From: Comamonadaceae bacterium OTU4NAUVB1
GTDB taxonomy: Bacteria; Pseudomonadota; Gammaproteobacteria; Burkholderiales; Burkholderiaceae_C
Assembly (NCBI GenBank): GCA_024372625.1
Contig: CP099605.1
Span: 868,001 to 932,000, forward strand
DNA length: 64,000 nucleotides
Reading direction: 5' to 3'
The notes beneath the pieces are model-generated. The model was not told the DNA's origin. It ran no database searches and saw only the letters and a program-made list of their open reading frames with translations. How positions within the stretch are numbered: position 1 is the stretch's first letter; each line of letters opens with the position of its first letter. The position numbers and the translations under genes are program-made. Shown here in pieces: positions 9,080 through 18,033 of this stretch.

Positions 9080-10339
9080 TCAGAACAGCGATGCGGTGGT
9101 CGATGGGGGCGGCCGGCGCGGCCCGGCCGTCCCCGCTGCGGCGCCACCGGCCGCCGCTGCAGCGTCCGCGAGCGCCGCAGGGCTGCCTGCGCGCACCAGC
9201 GCGCCCACGCGCACGCCGATCAGCCGCAGCGGCCGCTCCAGCGGCACGCGCTTGAGGCACTGGCCGGCGGCCTGCCGGATCGACCTCGCATCGGCGACGA
9301 ACCGCTCGATGGTGCGGTCGCGCGTGGCGATGCGGAAATCGTCGTAGCGCAGCTTGATGCCGATGGTGCGCCCGACGTAGCCCTTGCGCTGCAGGTCCTC
9401 GGCCACGCGCTCGCACAGGCGCGTGAAGATGGCGCCCAGCTCGGCGCGGTCGCGCACGGCGTGCAGGTTGCGCTCGAAGGTGGTCTCGCGGCTCATCGAC
9501 ACGGGCTCGCTCTCGGTCACCACGGGGCGGTCGTCGCGTCCCCAGGAGACCTCGTGCATCCAGGCGCCGGTGGCCTTGCCGAAGTGCGCCATCAGCCAGT
9601 CGCGCTCGCGCGCGGCGATGTCGCCCACGCTGCGCAGGCCCAGCGCCTCCAGCTTCGCGTCCGCCTTCGGTCCGATGCCGTTGACCTTGCGCGCGGGCAG
9701 CGGCCAGATGCGCGTCTCCAGGTCGTCCTCGTGGACGATCGAGATGCCGTTGGGCTTGTCGAACTCGCTGGCCATCTTGGCGATGAGCTTGTTGGGCGCC
9801 ACGCCGATCGAGCAGGTCAGCCCGGTGGCCTCGAGGATCGAGCGCTGGATGAGCCGCGCGAGCACGCGTCCGCCCTCGCGCTGGCCGCCGGGGACGTCGG
9901 TGAAATCGATGTAGACCTCGTCCACGCCGCGGTCCTCCATCACCGGCGCGAGTTCGGTCACGACGTCCTTGAAGCGGCGCGAGAAGCGCCGGTACTCGTC
10001 GAAGTCGACGGGCAGGATGAGGGCCTGCGGACACAGCTTGGCCGCCTTCATCAGGCCCATGGCCGAGCCGACGCCGAACTGCCGTGCCGCGTAGGTCGCG
10101 GTGGTGATGACGCCGCGCCCGGCATAGTCCTTCAGGCGCGGGAACGCGGCCACCGGGATGTCGGCCAGCGTGCCGCCATCGGGCACGTCGCGCAGGGCCT
10201 CGTCGGCCTTGCGCCGTCCGCCGCCGATGACCAGCGGCAGGCCCTTGAGCTGCGGGTAGCGCAGCAGTTCCACCGAGGCGTAGAACGCATCCATGTCGAG
10301 GTGGGCGATGCGCCGGGGGAGGGGGGCGGGAGCGTTCAC
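9080..10339 (-). CDS. dinB: DNA polymerase IV (DinB, Y-family), GTG start
   Basis: Error-prone translesion polymerase of about 419 residues. The Y-family catalytic motif RIAHLDMDAFYASVE lies at the very N-terminus and the second acidic motif is RGVDEVYIDFTD. The helix-hairpin-helix region (KVNGIGPKADAKLEALG) and a little-finger domain (KLRYDDFRIATRDRTIERF) follow. An upstream ATG would add non-conserved Arg-rich sequence, and the Met of DMDAFYAS lies inside the active-site motif, so I use the GTG that places 15 residues before it. The extreme C-terminus is an Ala/Gly/Pro-rich tail. It is divergent from dctA. I cannot identify a LexA box in the short intergenic region with confidence. Confidence 0.94.
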   Translation of the reverse strand: MNAPAPLPRRIAHLDMDAFYASVELLRYPQLKGLPLVIGGGRRKADEALRDVPDGGTLADIPVAAFPRLKDYAGRGVITTATYAARQFGVGSAMGLMKAAKLCPQALILPVDFDEYRRFSRRFKDVVTELAPVMEDRGVDEVYIDFTDVPGGQREGGRVLARLIQRSILEATGLTCSIGVAPNKLIAKMASEFDKPNGISIVHEDDLETRIWPLPARKVNGIGPKADAKLEALGLRSVGDIAARERDWLMAHFGKATGAWMHEVSWGRDDRPVVTESEPVSMSRETTFERNLHAVRDRAELGAIFTRLCERVAEDLQRKGYVGRTIGIKLRYDDFRIATRDRTIERFVADARSIRQAAGQCLKRVPLERPLRLIGVRVGALVRAGSPAALADAAAAAGGAAAGTAGPRRPPPSTTASLF

Positions 10340-10480
10340 GCCGTGGATTCTCGTCCCCTCCCCGGTACACCTGCGGACCGCGCGTTGTGCCGATGAAAAC
10401 CCTGACCGCCACCTGACCCACAAGCGACACCGAAAGAAGGAAAATCCGTTGCCTTTTTCCGAAACCATCACGCAAAAATC

Positions 10481-11842
10481 ATGACACCACCGCCCAGCAC
10501 CGGCAAGTTGCCGATCTATCGATCCCTGTACGTGCAGGTCATCACGGCCGTCATCATCGGCGTGGCGCTGGGACATTTCTTCCCGCACCTGGGCGAGGCG
10601 ATGAAGCCCCTGGGCGACGGTTTCATCAAGCTGATCAAGATGATCATCGCGCCGATCATCTTCTGCACGGTGGTGGTGGGCATCGCGGGCATGGAGGACA
10701 TGAAGAAGGTCGGCAAGACCGGTGGCCTGGCGCTGCTGTACTTCGAGATCGTCAGCACCATCGCGCTGATCGTCGGCCTGGTGCTGGTCAACGTGCTCAA
10801 GCCCGGCGTGGGCATGAACATCGACGCCTCGACGCTCGACACCAAGGCCATCGCCGCCTACACCGGCCCGGGCAAGATGACCGGCACGGTCGACTTCCTG
10901 CTCAACGTCATCCCCACCACGGTGGTCGACGCCTTCGCCAAGGGCGAGATCCTGCAGGTGCTGCTGATCGCCGTGCTGTTCGGCTTCGCGCTGCACCGCT
11001 TCGGCGGCCGCGGCACGATGGTGTTCGACATGATCGAGAAGAGTTCGCACGTGCTCTTCACCATCGTGGGCTACATCATGAAGCTCGCGCCCATCGGCGC
11101 CTTCGGCGCCATGGCCTTCACCATCGGCAAGTACGGCGTGGGCACGCTGCTGTCGCTGGGCTACCTGATGTTCGTGTTCTACCTGACCTGCCTGCTGTTC
11201 ATCTTCGTCGTGCTGGGGCTGATCGCGCGCTTCCACGGCTTCAGCATCTGGAAGTTCATCAAGTACATCAAGGAAGAGCTGCTGATCGTGCTGGGCACGT
11301 CGTCCTCCGAGTCGGTACTGCCGCGCATGATGGAGAAGATGGAGAACCTGGGCGCGAAGAAGACCTGCGTCGGCCTGGTGATCCCCACGGGCTACTCCTT
11401 CAACCTCGACGGCACGTCGATCTACCTGACGATGGCGGCGGTGTTCATCGCCCAGGCCACCAACACGCCGATGACGCTGACGCAGGAGATCACGCTGCTG
11501 GCGGTGCTGCTGCTGACCTCCAAGGGCGCCGCCGGGATCACCGGCAGCGGCTTCATCGTGCTGGCGGCGACGCTGTCGGCCGTGGGCACGGTGCCCGTCG
11601 CCGGCCTGGCGCTGATCCTGGGCATCGACCGCTTCATGTCCGAGGCGCGCGCGCTGACCAACCTGATCGGCAACGGCGTGGCGACCCTGGTGGTGGCCAA
11701 GTGGACCGACGAGCTCGACGAGAAGCGCCTGCACGCGGCCCTGAACAACGAGACCTGGGTCGAGGCCCAGGAGCCCGAGGTGCTGGTCACGGCCAAGGAT
11801 TCGCAGATGGCCGCCAACGCCGGTCGCACCACCCCTCACTGA
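10481..11842 (+). CDS. dctA: C4-dicarboxylate/H+ (Na+) symporter DctA
   Basis: 453-residue DAACS-family inner-membrane transporter that imports succinate, fumarate and malate. Sequence blocks are near-canonical Dct[20 protein letters not shown] in the first helix, [18 protein letters not shown], the serine-rich re-entrant loop [16 protein letters not shown], and [18 protein letters not shown] plus [12 protein letters not shown] for substrate and cation binding. The start gives a short cytoplasmic N-terminus before TM1, as in the family. No strong Shine-Dalgarno sequence precedes it. DctBD regulators are not in the window. It is divergent from dinB and convergent with the decayed macroglobulin gene. 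Confidence 0.97.
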   Translation: MTPPPSTGKLPIYRSLYVQVITAVIIGVALGHFFPHLGEAMKPLGDGFIKLIKMIIAPIIFCTVVVGIAGMEDMKKVGKTGGLALLYFEIVSTIALIVGLVLVNVLKPGVGMNIDASTLDTKAIAAYTGPGKMTGTVDFLLNVIPTTVVDAFAKGEILQVLLIAVLFGFALHRFGGRGTMVFDMIEKSSHVLFTIVGYIMKLAPIGAFGAMAFTIGKYGVGTLLSLGYLMFVFYLTCLLFIFVVLGLIARFHGFSIWKFIKYIKEELLIVLGTSSSESVLPRMMEKMENLGAKKTCVGLVIPTGYSFNLDGTSIYLTMAAVFIAQATNTPMTLTQEITLLAVLLLTSKGAAGITGSGFIVLAATLSAVGTVPVAGLALILGIDRFMSEARALTNLIGNGVATLVVAKWTDELDEKRLHAALNNETWVEAQEPEVLVTAKDSQMAANAGRTTPH

Positions 11843-11946
11843 GGGCGCATCGACGCGCCGCGCGGGAAGCGGACCCGGCCATCCGCTCCCCCGCGCCCCG
11901 CACCCGCCCTCCGCACCCGGGCCCCGCGCGCCCGATTTCGCCGTCC

Positions 11947-12981
11947 TCAGCGGCGCGCGAGCGTCGGACGGCGCGGCCCTGGCGCCGGGTCGCCGTCGCC
12001 TTCCCTGAGGCCCGCGCCGCGCGTATGCAGGCGGCCGTCGATGTGCCAGCGCAGGCCGTCGTCGTGCGCGCCGGTGGCCGCCAAGCGCACGCGCTGGCGA
12101 TGCGGCGGGCGGCGGGCGTCGCCGGGGCCTTCAAGGCGGATGCGCGCGGCGATTCCCCGCGTGACCGGCGCGTTGAAGCGCAGCGTCATGGGGCGCAGCG
12201 GCAGGCACGCGGCCTGCGCGTTCTCGCGCTCGCAGGCGAAGGGTTCGCGGACCTCGAAGTCGAAGCGCTGCGCCACGCGGCTGGCCACGCCCGGGGGCGT
12301 CGCGACCCCCCTGGCCGTACACCACCTGCACGCGTCCTCCGGCGGTCAGCGTGCGGTTGCAGCGCAGCGCGGCGAAGCGCGACGGTTCGGCACGCGCGGC
12401 CTTGTCCCGCCCGACCGCCTGGAGCACCGCGTCGCGTTCGGCGTCCTCGACGAGCGCGACGGGGATGCGTTCGCCCGGGCCGTCGGCCGCGCACCAGACG
12501 TGCTCACGCAGGCTCGCGGGCGTGGCCGCGCCGCTGAGTTCGAGCACGAAGGTCTGCCGCTCGTCGATCTTCCCGCCCGCCGGCCAGAGCGTGCGCACGG
12601 ACGGTCCGCCAGTGTCGAAACGCGATCGCTCGGGGCCTTGAGCGCCGCGCCCGCGGCCGAGCGGAAGCCCGCCAGGCGCTCGACCGTGCAGCGCACGCCG
12701 GGCGGAAGGTCGGCCGCGAAGTCGAACACCCACCGCTTCGCGCCGGTCCAGCGCGGCGTGCCCTTGCCGGCCTGCGCGTCGTCGCGGCGCACCGTGAAGG
12801 GAGCGGGTGCGCTGGGATCGCCGAAGTCGACGGCGGGCTCGTCGAACGTGGCGACGACCTGCCGCACGCGCGCGACCTCGCCGCGCGGCGAGAGGTCCAC
12901 CAGCTGCAGCGCATGGGCGCGCGGGCCCGCCAGCGCGAGCAGCGCGACGGTCACGACGGCGATGTTTTTTCTTCTGTCCAT
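11947..12981 (-). pseudogene. Frameshifted and truncated alpha-2-macroglobulin family gene (N-terminal remnant)
   Basis: Reading leftward from a good ribosome site (GGGAGGAAG) and ATG at 12981, the first frame has a signal peptide (MDRRKNIAVVTVALLALAG) and a bacterial alpha-2-macroglobulin N-terminus (LSPRGEVARVRQVVATFDEP, then FGDPSAPAPFTV). Homology then moves to a second frame near 12625-12635 (RFDTGGPSVRTLWPAGGKI, then VWCAADGPGERIPVALV) and to a third near 12305-12311 (ASRVAQRFDFEVREPFACER, then LRPMTLRFNAPV). Both shifts can be repaired by one base in a short C/G run. The third frame stops at 11947 after only about 345 residues in total. Intact family members, periplasmic protease traps anchored with PbpC, exceed 1,500 residues, so the thioester and receptor domains are missing. 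A base-calling error could explain the shifts but not the truncation. Confidence 0.75.
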
Positions 12982-13069
12982 GACTTCCTCCCTGCGGCGG
13001 GAAGACCAGCCCAAGTCGGTGTCGGGACAGGCCTTTTCGGCCTGGAGCGCTCCACTATGATCGGCCGCT

Positions 13070-14344
13070 ATGAAAGTGCTATTGAGCCATTCCGCAGGTA
13101 ATCAAAACGTTCGCGCCATGCTGGACGCGCTCACCCGTGCGGGGCTCATGGCGCGCTTCGCCACCACGGTGGCCGCCGACGAGCACAGCGCCATGCTGCG
13201 CCTGATGCCCGCCGGCGTGCGGCGCGACTGGCTGCGCCGGCGCTTCGACGTGCCGCGCGAGAAGATCCTGCAGCACCGCTGGCGCGAACTCGCCCGCGTG
13301 ATCTGCGGCGGTGCCGGCTGGCAGTCGGCGCTGCGCCACGAACAGGGATTCGCCTCGCTCGACGCCGTGATCCAGGACTTCGACCGTTTCGTGGCGCGCT
13401 CGCTGCCCTCGGTGCAGCGGCGCGAGCCGCTGGGCGCGGTGTATGCCTACGAGGACGGCGCGCTCGACACCTTTCGCGCCGCCGGTGCGCTGGGCATCAA
13501 GCGCGTCTACGACCTGCCCATCGCCTACTGGGAACTCGGCCACCGGCTGCAGCAGGAAGAGGCCGAACGCCTGCCCGACTGGGCCGCCACGCTCGGCGGG
13601 GGGCTGGTCGATTCGCGCGCCAAGCTCGCGCGCAAGACGCAGGAACTCGAACTCGCCGACCTGGTGGTGGTGGCCAGCACCTTCGTGCGCGATTCGCTGC
13701 CGGTGTCGGCCGCGCACAAGGCGATCGTGATGTCGCCCTTCGGCTCGCCCGCGCGCTGGACCGGCGAGTGGTCCCGCGACGCGCTCGACCCGGCGCGACC
13801 GATGCGCGTGCTGTTCGCCGGCTCCATGGGCCAGCGCAAGGGCCTGGCCGACCTGTTCGCCGCCATGAAGCTGCTCGCCGGCGAGAACATCGAGCTGGTC
13901 GTGCTCGGCTCGCCGATGGAGAGCATGGCGTTCTACAAGGGCCAGTACGCCGGCTTCACCCATGAGAAGAGCCGTCCGCACGCCGAGGTGCTGGCGCTGA
14001 TGCGCAGCTGCGACGTGTTCTGCCTGCCCTCGATCGTCGAGGGCCGCGCGCTCGTCATGCAGGAGGCGATGAGCCAGGGCCTGCCGGTGGTCATCACCGC
14101 CAACACCGGCGGTGCCGATCTGGTGGTCGAGGGCCGCACCGGCTTCCTGGTGCCGATCCGCTCGCCGCAGCAGATCGCCGAGAAGCTCTCCTGGCTCAAC
14201 CGGCACCGCGCCGAGCTGGTGGCGATGAAGGAGGAGGCCGCGCGCCATTCGGCGAGCTATTCCTGGACCACCTATGGCGACACCGTGGTCGAGGCCATCC
14301 GCCGGCTCGAAGGCGTCACGCCCGCCGCCGCCACGCCTGCCTGA
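13070..14344 (+). CDS. Glycosyltransferase, GT4 (group 1) family
   Basis: 424 residues with a GT-B fold, cytoplasmic or peripheral to the membrane. The C-terminal nucleotide-sugar domain is clear: FAGSMGQRKGLADLFAAMKL opens it, CDVFCLPSIVEGRALVMQEA carries the E-x7-E motif, and GLPVVITANTGGADLVVEG follows. The N-terminal acceptor half is less conserved and contains AVYAYEDGALDTFRAAGALG and DLPIAYWE. Donor and acceptor sugars cannot be deduced. It sits 4 bases before the OpgC-like gene, so the two are probably co-transcribed and may build or modify one glycan. The start is the first ATG giving the beta-strand MKVLLSHSAG. It is divergent from the macroglobulin remnant. Confidence 0.9.
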   Translation: MKVLLSHSAGNQNVRAMLDALTRAGLMARFATTVAADEHSAMLRLMPAGVRRDWLRRRFDVPREKILQHRWRELARVICGGAGWQSALRHEQGFASLDAVIQDFDRFVARSLPSVQRREPLGAVYAYEDGALDTFRAAGALGIKRVYDLPIAYWELGHRLQQEEAERLPDWAATLGGGLVDSRAKLARKTQELELADLVVVASTFVRDSLPVSAAHKAIVMSPFGSPARWTGEWSRDALDPARPMRVLFAGSMGQRKGLADLFAAMKLLAGENIELVVLGSPMESMAFYKGQYAGFTHEKSRPHAEVLALMRSCDVFCLPSIVEGRALVMQEAMSQGLPVVITANTGGADLVVEGRTGFLVPIRSPQQIAEKLSWLNRHRAELVAMKEEAARHSASYSWTTYGDTVVEAIRRLEGVTPAAATPA

Positions 14345-14348
14345 GGCG

Positions 14349-15560
14349 ATGAAGGACGCGCCGCCCCACGGCACCGGGCCGGCGTCCGCGCCATCGCAGC
14401 GCTACTGGGAGGTCGACGCCCTGCGCGGGCTGATGCTGGTGCTGATGACCGTCACGCACCTGCCCACGCGCCTGACCGATCCGCTGGGCCAGCCCTTCGG
14501 CTTCGTTTCGGCGGCCGAGGGCTTCGTGCTGCTGTCGGCCTTCATGGCCGGGCTGGTCTACAGCCGCACCGGCCACCGCGACGGCATCGACGCCATGCGC
14601 CGCGCCTTCTGGCAGCGCGCGCTCAAGATCTACATGGCCCAGGCGGCGACCCTGCTGTTCCTGTTCACGATCATCGCGGCGGTCGGCCTGCGGATCGACC
14701 AGCCGGCGGTCAAGAACCTGATGTCGTACTACCTGTCGCAGCCGCGCGAGGGCTTCCTCTTCGGCCTGCTGCTAGTCTACGAGCCGGCGCTGCTCGACAT
14801 CCTGCCGATGTACATCTTCTTCATGCTGCTGAGTCCGTGGGTGCTGGCGTTCGCCTTCCGCCACGGATGGAGCGCCGTGATCCTGACGAGCACGGCCGTG
14901 TGGGCGGCGGCGCAGTTCGGGCTGAGCGAGGCGATCTACGGCGTCGCGGTGCGCTGGACCGGCATCCCGGTGCCGTTCCACGAGATGGGCGCCTTCAACG
15001 CCTACGCCTGGCAGTTCCTGTGGTTCGTCGGCCTGTGGCTGGGTGCCACGCGCAGCACGCCGGGTGCCCGGCCGCTGCGCATGCCCGCGTGGCTGCTCGT
15101 CGTGGCGACGGTGATCGCGCTCTACGGCTTCTACTGGCGTCACCACGGCCCCCATGGCCAGGCGCCGTTCGGGGCCGACGACCACCTCAACCTGTTGTTC
15201 GACAAGTGGCTGCTCGGGCCCCTGCGCCTGGTCGATCTGGTGGCGCTGGGCGTGCTGGCGATCGGCTTCGGGCCGGCCCTGATGCGGCGGCTGCCGCGCC
15301 TGCACTGGCTGGAGGCGATGGGCTCGGCCTCGCTGCCGGTGTTCTGCGCGCATCTGGTGGCGGTGCTGCTGGTGCTGGCCTTCTATGGCGGCAACCAGAC
15401 CGCGCGGCCCTGGTGGGGCGACGCGCTGCTGCTGGTGGTGGTGTTCGGCGGGCTCTACGCGGTGGCGCGCGCCACGCTGTGGGTCGACGCGCGCCGCGCG
15501 GCGCGGCGCCGCGCCGTCATCAGCGCCGCGAAGACGCTGGCACGTTCGACGCCGTCGTGA
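14349..15560 (+). CDS. OpgC-domain membrane protein (glucan succinyltransferase-like)
   Basis: 403-residue polytopic inner-membrane protein with about ten predicted helices. The N-terminus RYWEVDALRGLMLVLMTVTH is the OpgC/acyltransferase signature with an Asp-Ala-Leu-Arg-Gly core, followed by FGFVSAAEGFVLLSAFMAG. In E. coli OpgC (MdoC) transfers succinyl groups to osmoregulated periplasmic glucans. Here the acceptor could be a periplasmic glucan, such as that of the ndvB-type synthase elsewhere in the window, or a product of the adjacent glycosyltransferase. Both possibilities are inference. ATG follows 4 bases after the upstream stop. The last 41 bases overlap the convergent SGNH hydrolase gene. 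Confidence 0.87.
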   Translation: MKDAPPHGTGPASAPSQRYWEVDALRGLMLVLMTVTHLPTRLTDPLGQPFGFVSAAEGFVLLSAFMAGLVYSRTGHRDGIDAMRRAFWQRALKIYMAQAATLLFLFTIIAAVGLRIDQPAVKNLMSYYLSQPREGFLFGLLLVYEPALLDILPMYIFFMLLSPWVLAFAFRHGWSAVILTSTAVWAAAQFGLSEAIYGVAVRWTGIPVPFHEMGAFNAYAWQFLWFVGLWLGATRSTPGARPLRMPAWLLVVATVIALYGFYWRHHGPHGQAPFGADDHLNLLFDKWLLGPLRLVDLVALGVLAIGFGPALMRRLPRLHWLEAMGSASLPVFCAHLVAVLLVLAFYGGNQTARPWWGDALLLVVVFGGLYAVARATLWVDARRAARRRAVISAAKTLARSTPS

Positions 15561-16365
15561 CGGCCGTGCCGCCGGCCGGCAGGGCGGGCGCGGCGGCCAG
15601 CGCGGCCGGCGCCGGTCCGACGTGCGACGCGATCACCGAGTGCCACAGGCGGTAGCCGGCCTCGTTCATGTGCAGGCGGTCGCCCAGGAACAGGTCGGCG
15701 CGCGGACGCTCGTCGGTGCCCATCATGGGCGTGAAGATGTCGATGTACTCGCTGTTGTCCAGCGTGCGCACATAGGCCGAGATGACGTTGTTGGTCTCGC
15801 GGACCTTCGGCAGCAGCGCCTCGCGCGCCGGGCTGGGCTTGACCGAGATGTAGCTGATGCGCGCGTCCGGCAGCGTCTCGCGCACGGTGCGGGCGAATTG
15901 GATGAAGCTGTCGAGCACCTGCAGCGGCGTGCGGCCCTCGGCCAGGTCGTTGTCGCCGGCATAGACGAGCACGTGGCGCGGCTTGTAGCGCACCACCAGC
16001 TCGCGGGTGAACAGGCTGCAGTCGGCCATGGTGGAGCCCCCGAAGCCCCGGTTGATGACCACCGGCTGTTCCCGGAAGTCCTGCGCCAGGTGCGTCCAGA
16101 AGCGGATCGTCGAACTGCCCACGAAGAGCACGCCACCTTCCCCCGGCAGTCGCTCCTTGTCGGCGCTGTCGAACGCCGAGAGCGAACCCTGCCAGCGGCT
16201 CATCGCGGCGGCGTACGCCGGGGAGACGGGGAGGGGGGCGGCCGCCGTGGCGGCGGGACGCAGGGAGCCGGTGGCGGCCGGCGACTGGGCGCGGGCCGTG
16301 GCCTGGGCGGCCAGGACGACCAGGACCGAAGCACAGAATGAAAGAAGGGGTTTCATGAGCACCAT
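15520..16365 (-). CDS. Secreted SGNH/GDSL-type hydrolase
   Basis: 281 residues. The N-terminal signal peptide (KPLLSFCASVLVVLAAQATA, cleavage probably after ARA) points to export to the periplasm. SGNH blocks are visible in order: GVLFVGSSTIRFW with nucleophile Ser, NRGFGGSTMAD, VYAGDNDLAEG supplying the block III Gly and Asn, and GDRLHMNEAGY with the Asp/His pair. Such enzymes remove acyl or acetyl groups from glycans or lipids, so pairing with the convergent OpgC-like gene is intriguing but unproven. Two ATGs compete (16365 and 16356), and neither has a strong ribosome site. Both give the same signal peptide. Confidence 0.88.
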   Translation of the reverse strand: MVLMKPLLSFCASVLVVLAAQATARAQSPAATGSLRPAATAAAPLPVSPAYAAAMSRWQGSLSAFDSADKERLPGEGGVLFVGSSTIRFWTHLAQDFREQPVVINRGFGGSTMADCSLFTRELVVRYKPRHVLVYAGDNDLAEGRTPLQVLDSFIQFARTVRETLPDARISYISVKPSPAREALLPKVRETNNVISAYVRTLDNSEYIDIFTPMMGTDERPRADLFLGDRLHMNEAGYRLWHSVIASHVGPAPAALAAAPALPAGGTAVTTASNVPASSRR

Positions 16366-16498
16366 GGAAAGGGCAACGTGCTTCGATGCCTTCGCGTTGG
16401 CAGGTTCACCCGTGATCGAGGGAAAAATCGTATCCGGATGCTTCGCCCGACGCCGCGACGGCCTGCGCGCCGACATCCGTGTGCCGCGGAGTGAGTCC

Positions 16499-17251
16499 CT
16501 ACAGCGTCTTCTCAATCAGCGCGCCCTTGAAGAGCACGGGACCGGTCGGCCCGCTGCCGCGCGGCGCCCCGCCCGCCGGCTCCAGGCTCACCGCCAGCGC
16601 GGGCACCGCGCGCACCGCCGATTCCGGGGCCGGCAGCCGCAGGGCCTGCGCGTGGTCGAGCACGCCCAGCGACTGCGGCGCGCCACCCGGTGGCAGCGCC
16701 CAGAGCTGCAGCGACTTGTCCTGGCCCTCCTGGAAGGCGCCCACGCGCTGCAGCGTGAGCTGCTGGCGCACCGGGTCGAAGGTCACCAGCATCGAGGCCC
16801 GGGCGGCGTCGTCGGAGAGCACCGCCACGTAGCGCACGGCCGGCGCGTTGCGCAGCTGTTCGTTCAGATTGAGGCCCACTACCGCGCCGGCCACGGTCGC
16901 CAGCGCGCCGGCCGCCGCCGCGCCGCGCCACAGCGCCAGGCTGCCCAGCCAGCCGCGCCGGGGCGCCGCGAGGGGCCGCGCCGTCCGGCGCTGACGCTCC
17001 AGCGCCTGCTCGCTCTTGTCGATCTCGATCTGGTTGAGGATGCGGCTCCAGACGGCCGCGTCGGGCTTCACGCCCGGCTCGATCTCGGTCAGGCTGGACA
17101 GGCGGCCCTGCCAGATCAGCGCGGCGGCGCGCACGGGCGCCTGCTCGCGCGCCAGGGTCTCGAAGCGCCGCCGCGCGCCGCCGCGCAGGGTGCCCAGCGC
17201 ATAGCTCGCGGCCAGGAGTTCGAGGCGCTTGCCGGGGTTCGAGATGTTCAT
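16499..17251 (-). CDS. Anti-sigma factor, RskA/anti-sigma-K type
   Basis: 250 residues with one transmembrane segment at about 103-128. The cytoplasmic N-terminus (LLAASYALGTLRGGARRRFE) resembles the anti-sigma domain that clamps ECF sigma factors. The periplasmic C-terminal domain has the RskA signature LQLWALPPGGAPQSLGVLD. It would hold the upstream-encoded sigma factor at the membrane until proteolysis or a redox/envelope signal frees it. It starts 13 bases after the sigma gene stops, so the two form one operon. I see no zinc-binding HxxxCxxC motif, so it is not a ZAS-type anti-sigma factor. Confidence 0.9.
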   Translation of the reverse strand: MNISNPGKRLELLAASYALGTLRGGARRRFETLAREQAPVRAAALIWQGRLSSLTEIEPGVKPDAAVWSRILNQIEIDKSEQALERQRRTARPLAAPRRGWLGSLALWRGAAAAGALATVAGAVVGLNLNEQLRNAPAVRYVAVLSDDAARASMLVTFDPVRQQLTLQRVGAFQEGQDKSLQLWALPPGGAPQSLGVLDHAQALRLPAPESAVRAVPALAVSLEPAGGAPRGSGPTGPVLFKGALIEKTL

Positions 17252-17264
17252 GCGACGGCCCTCC

Positions 17265-17840
17265 TCAGGCGAAGCGCGTCATGCAGACACGCAGTTTTTC
17301 CAGTCCGCGGCGGATCCAGGTCTTGACGGTGCCCAGCGGCAGCTTGAGCTGCTCGGCCAGTTCGCCATGGCTGAGGTCGCGCAGGTAGGCCAGGCTGACC
17401 ACCTCGCGCTGCCGGCCCTCGAGCTGCTGCAGGCACTGCTGCAGGGCCCAGGCCTGTTCGCTCGCCTCGATGATGTCCATCGGGCCGGGCCCGTCGGACG
17501 CCAGGGTGTCGGCCATCACGTCGTCGAATTCCTGCGTGAGCTGGGCCCGGTCGGCGGTGCGCCGACGCAGCAGGTCGAGCGAGCGGCTGCGCACGATCAG
17601 ACCCATCCAGGCCATGGGCGGGCTCAGCGAGGCCCGGTAGTCGCCCGCCACCCGCCAGATCGTGATGAACGTCTCCTGCAGCGCGTCCTCGGCCCACTCG
17701 CGCTGCCGCACGACGCGCAGCGCCAGCCCGAAGAGACGCGGCGACGCGCTGTCGTAGAGCAGTCGCAGCGCGGCCTGGTCGCGCTGGCCGACGCGGTCGA
17801 TGAGGGCCATGAGATCGGCATCGGAAAGGGGGACGTTCAT
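17265..17840 (-). CDS. ECF sigma-70 factor (SigK-like)
   Basis: 191-residue extracytoplasmic-function sigma factor with only regions 2 and 4. Region 2 spans about residues 22-95 (LYDSASPRLFGLALRVVRQ, then EDALQETFITIWR). Region 4 spans about 135-185 (EGRQREVVSLAYLRDLSHGE, then KLPLGTVKTWIRRGLEKLR, the -35-binding helix-turn-helix). It is paired with the RskA-type anti-sigma factor just downstream. A likely self-recognised promoter lies upstream at 17874-17900, with a matching one facing the DUF3455 gene, so it is probably autoregulated. The activating signal is unknown. Confidence 0.94.
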   Translation of the reverse strand: MNVPLSDADLMALIDRVGQRDQAALRLLYDSASPRLFGLALRVVRQREWAEDALQETFITIWRVAGDYRASLSPPMAWMGLIVRSRSLDLLRRRTADRAQLTQEFDDVMADTLASDGPGPMDIIEASEQAWALQQCLQQLEGRQREVVSLAYLRDLSHGELAEQLKLPLGTVKTWIRRGLEKLRVCMTRFA

Positions 17841-17873
17841 GCCCGGATTGTGCAGGGTAGGCCATGCAGGGAA

Positions 17874-17900
17874 TACGGGGTGGAGGCGGCGCTGGATTCA
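17874..17900 (-). promoter_or_regulatory. Candidate ECF promoter for the sigma/anti-sigma operon
   Basis: On the minus strand: TGAATCC (17900-17894), a 16-base spacer, then CGTA (17877-17874). The sigma gene starts 34 bases further on. The same two elements with the same spacing occur on the plus strand at 17913-17939. A 16-base spacer suits ECF promoters. The assignment to this sigma factor is inferred from position and duplication. Confidence 0.65.
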
Positions 17901-17912
17901 GGCGCGGAAATT

Positions 17913-17939
17913 TGAATCCGTCGTGGCGACGTCCGCGTA
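17913..17939 (+). promoter_or_regulatory. Candidate ECF promoter for the DUF3455 lipoprotein gene
   Basis: TGAATCC at 17913-17919, a 16-base spacer, and CGTA at 17936-17939. It is a mirror copy of the element serving the sigma operon. The two -35-like boxes are 12 bases apart, back to back. The downstream gene begins about 95 bases later. The DUF3455 gene is therefore the obvious first candidate target of the sigma factor. Confidence 0.62.
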
Positions 17940-18033
17940 CCCATGCTCGGGCAGGGCGCCGACGGGAACGTCCCCGATGCACTGCCATCACGCTCCTGCA
18001 CTTTCATTGCCATCAACTCCGAAGGAAAAGACC

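Noticed and set aside
10340..11839. Minus-strand frame running from dctA antisense into dinB
   Set aside because: Only the last 419 codons are DinB. The upstream part is the complement of dctA and has no recognisable protein features.
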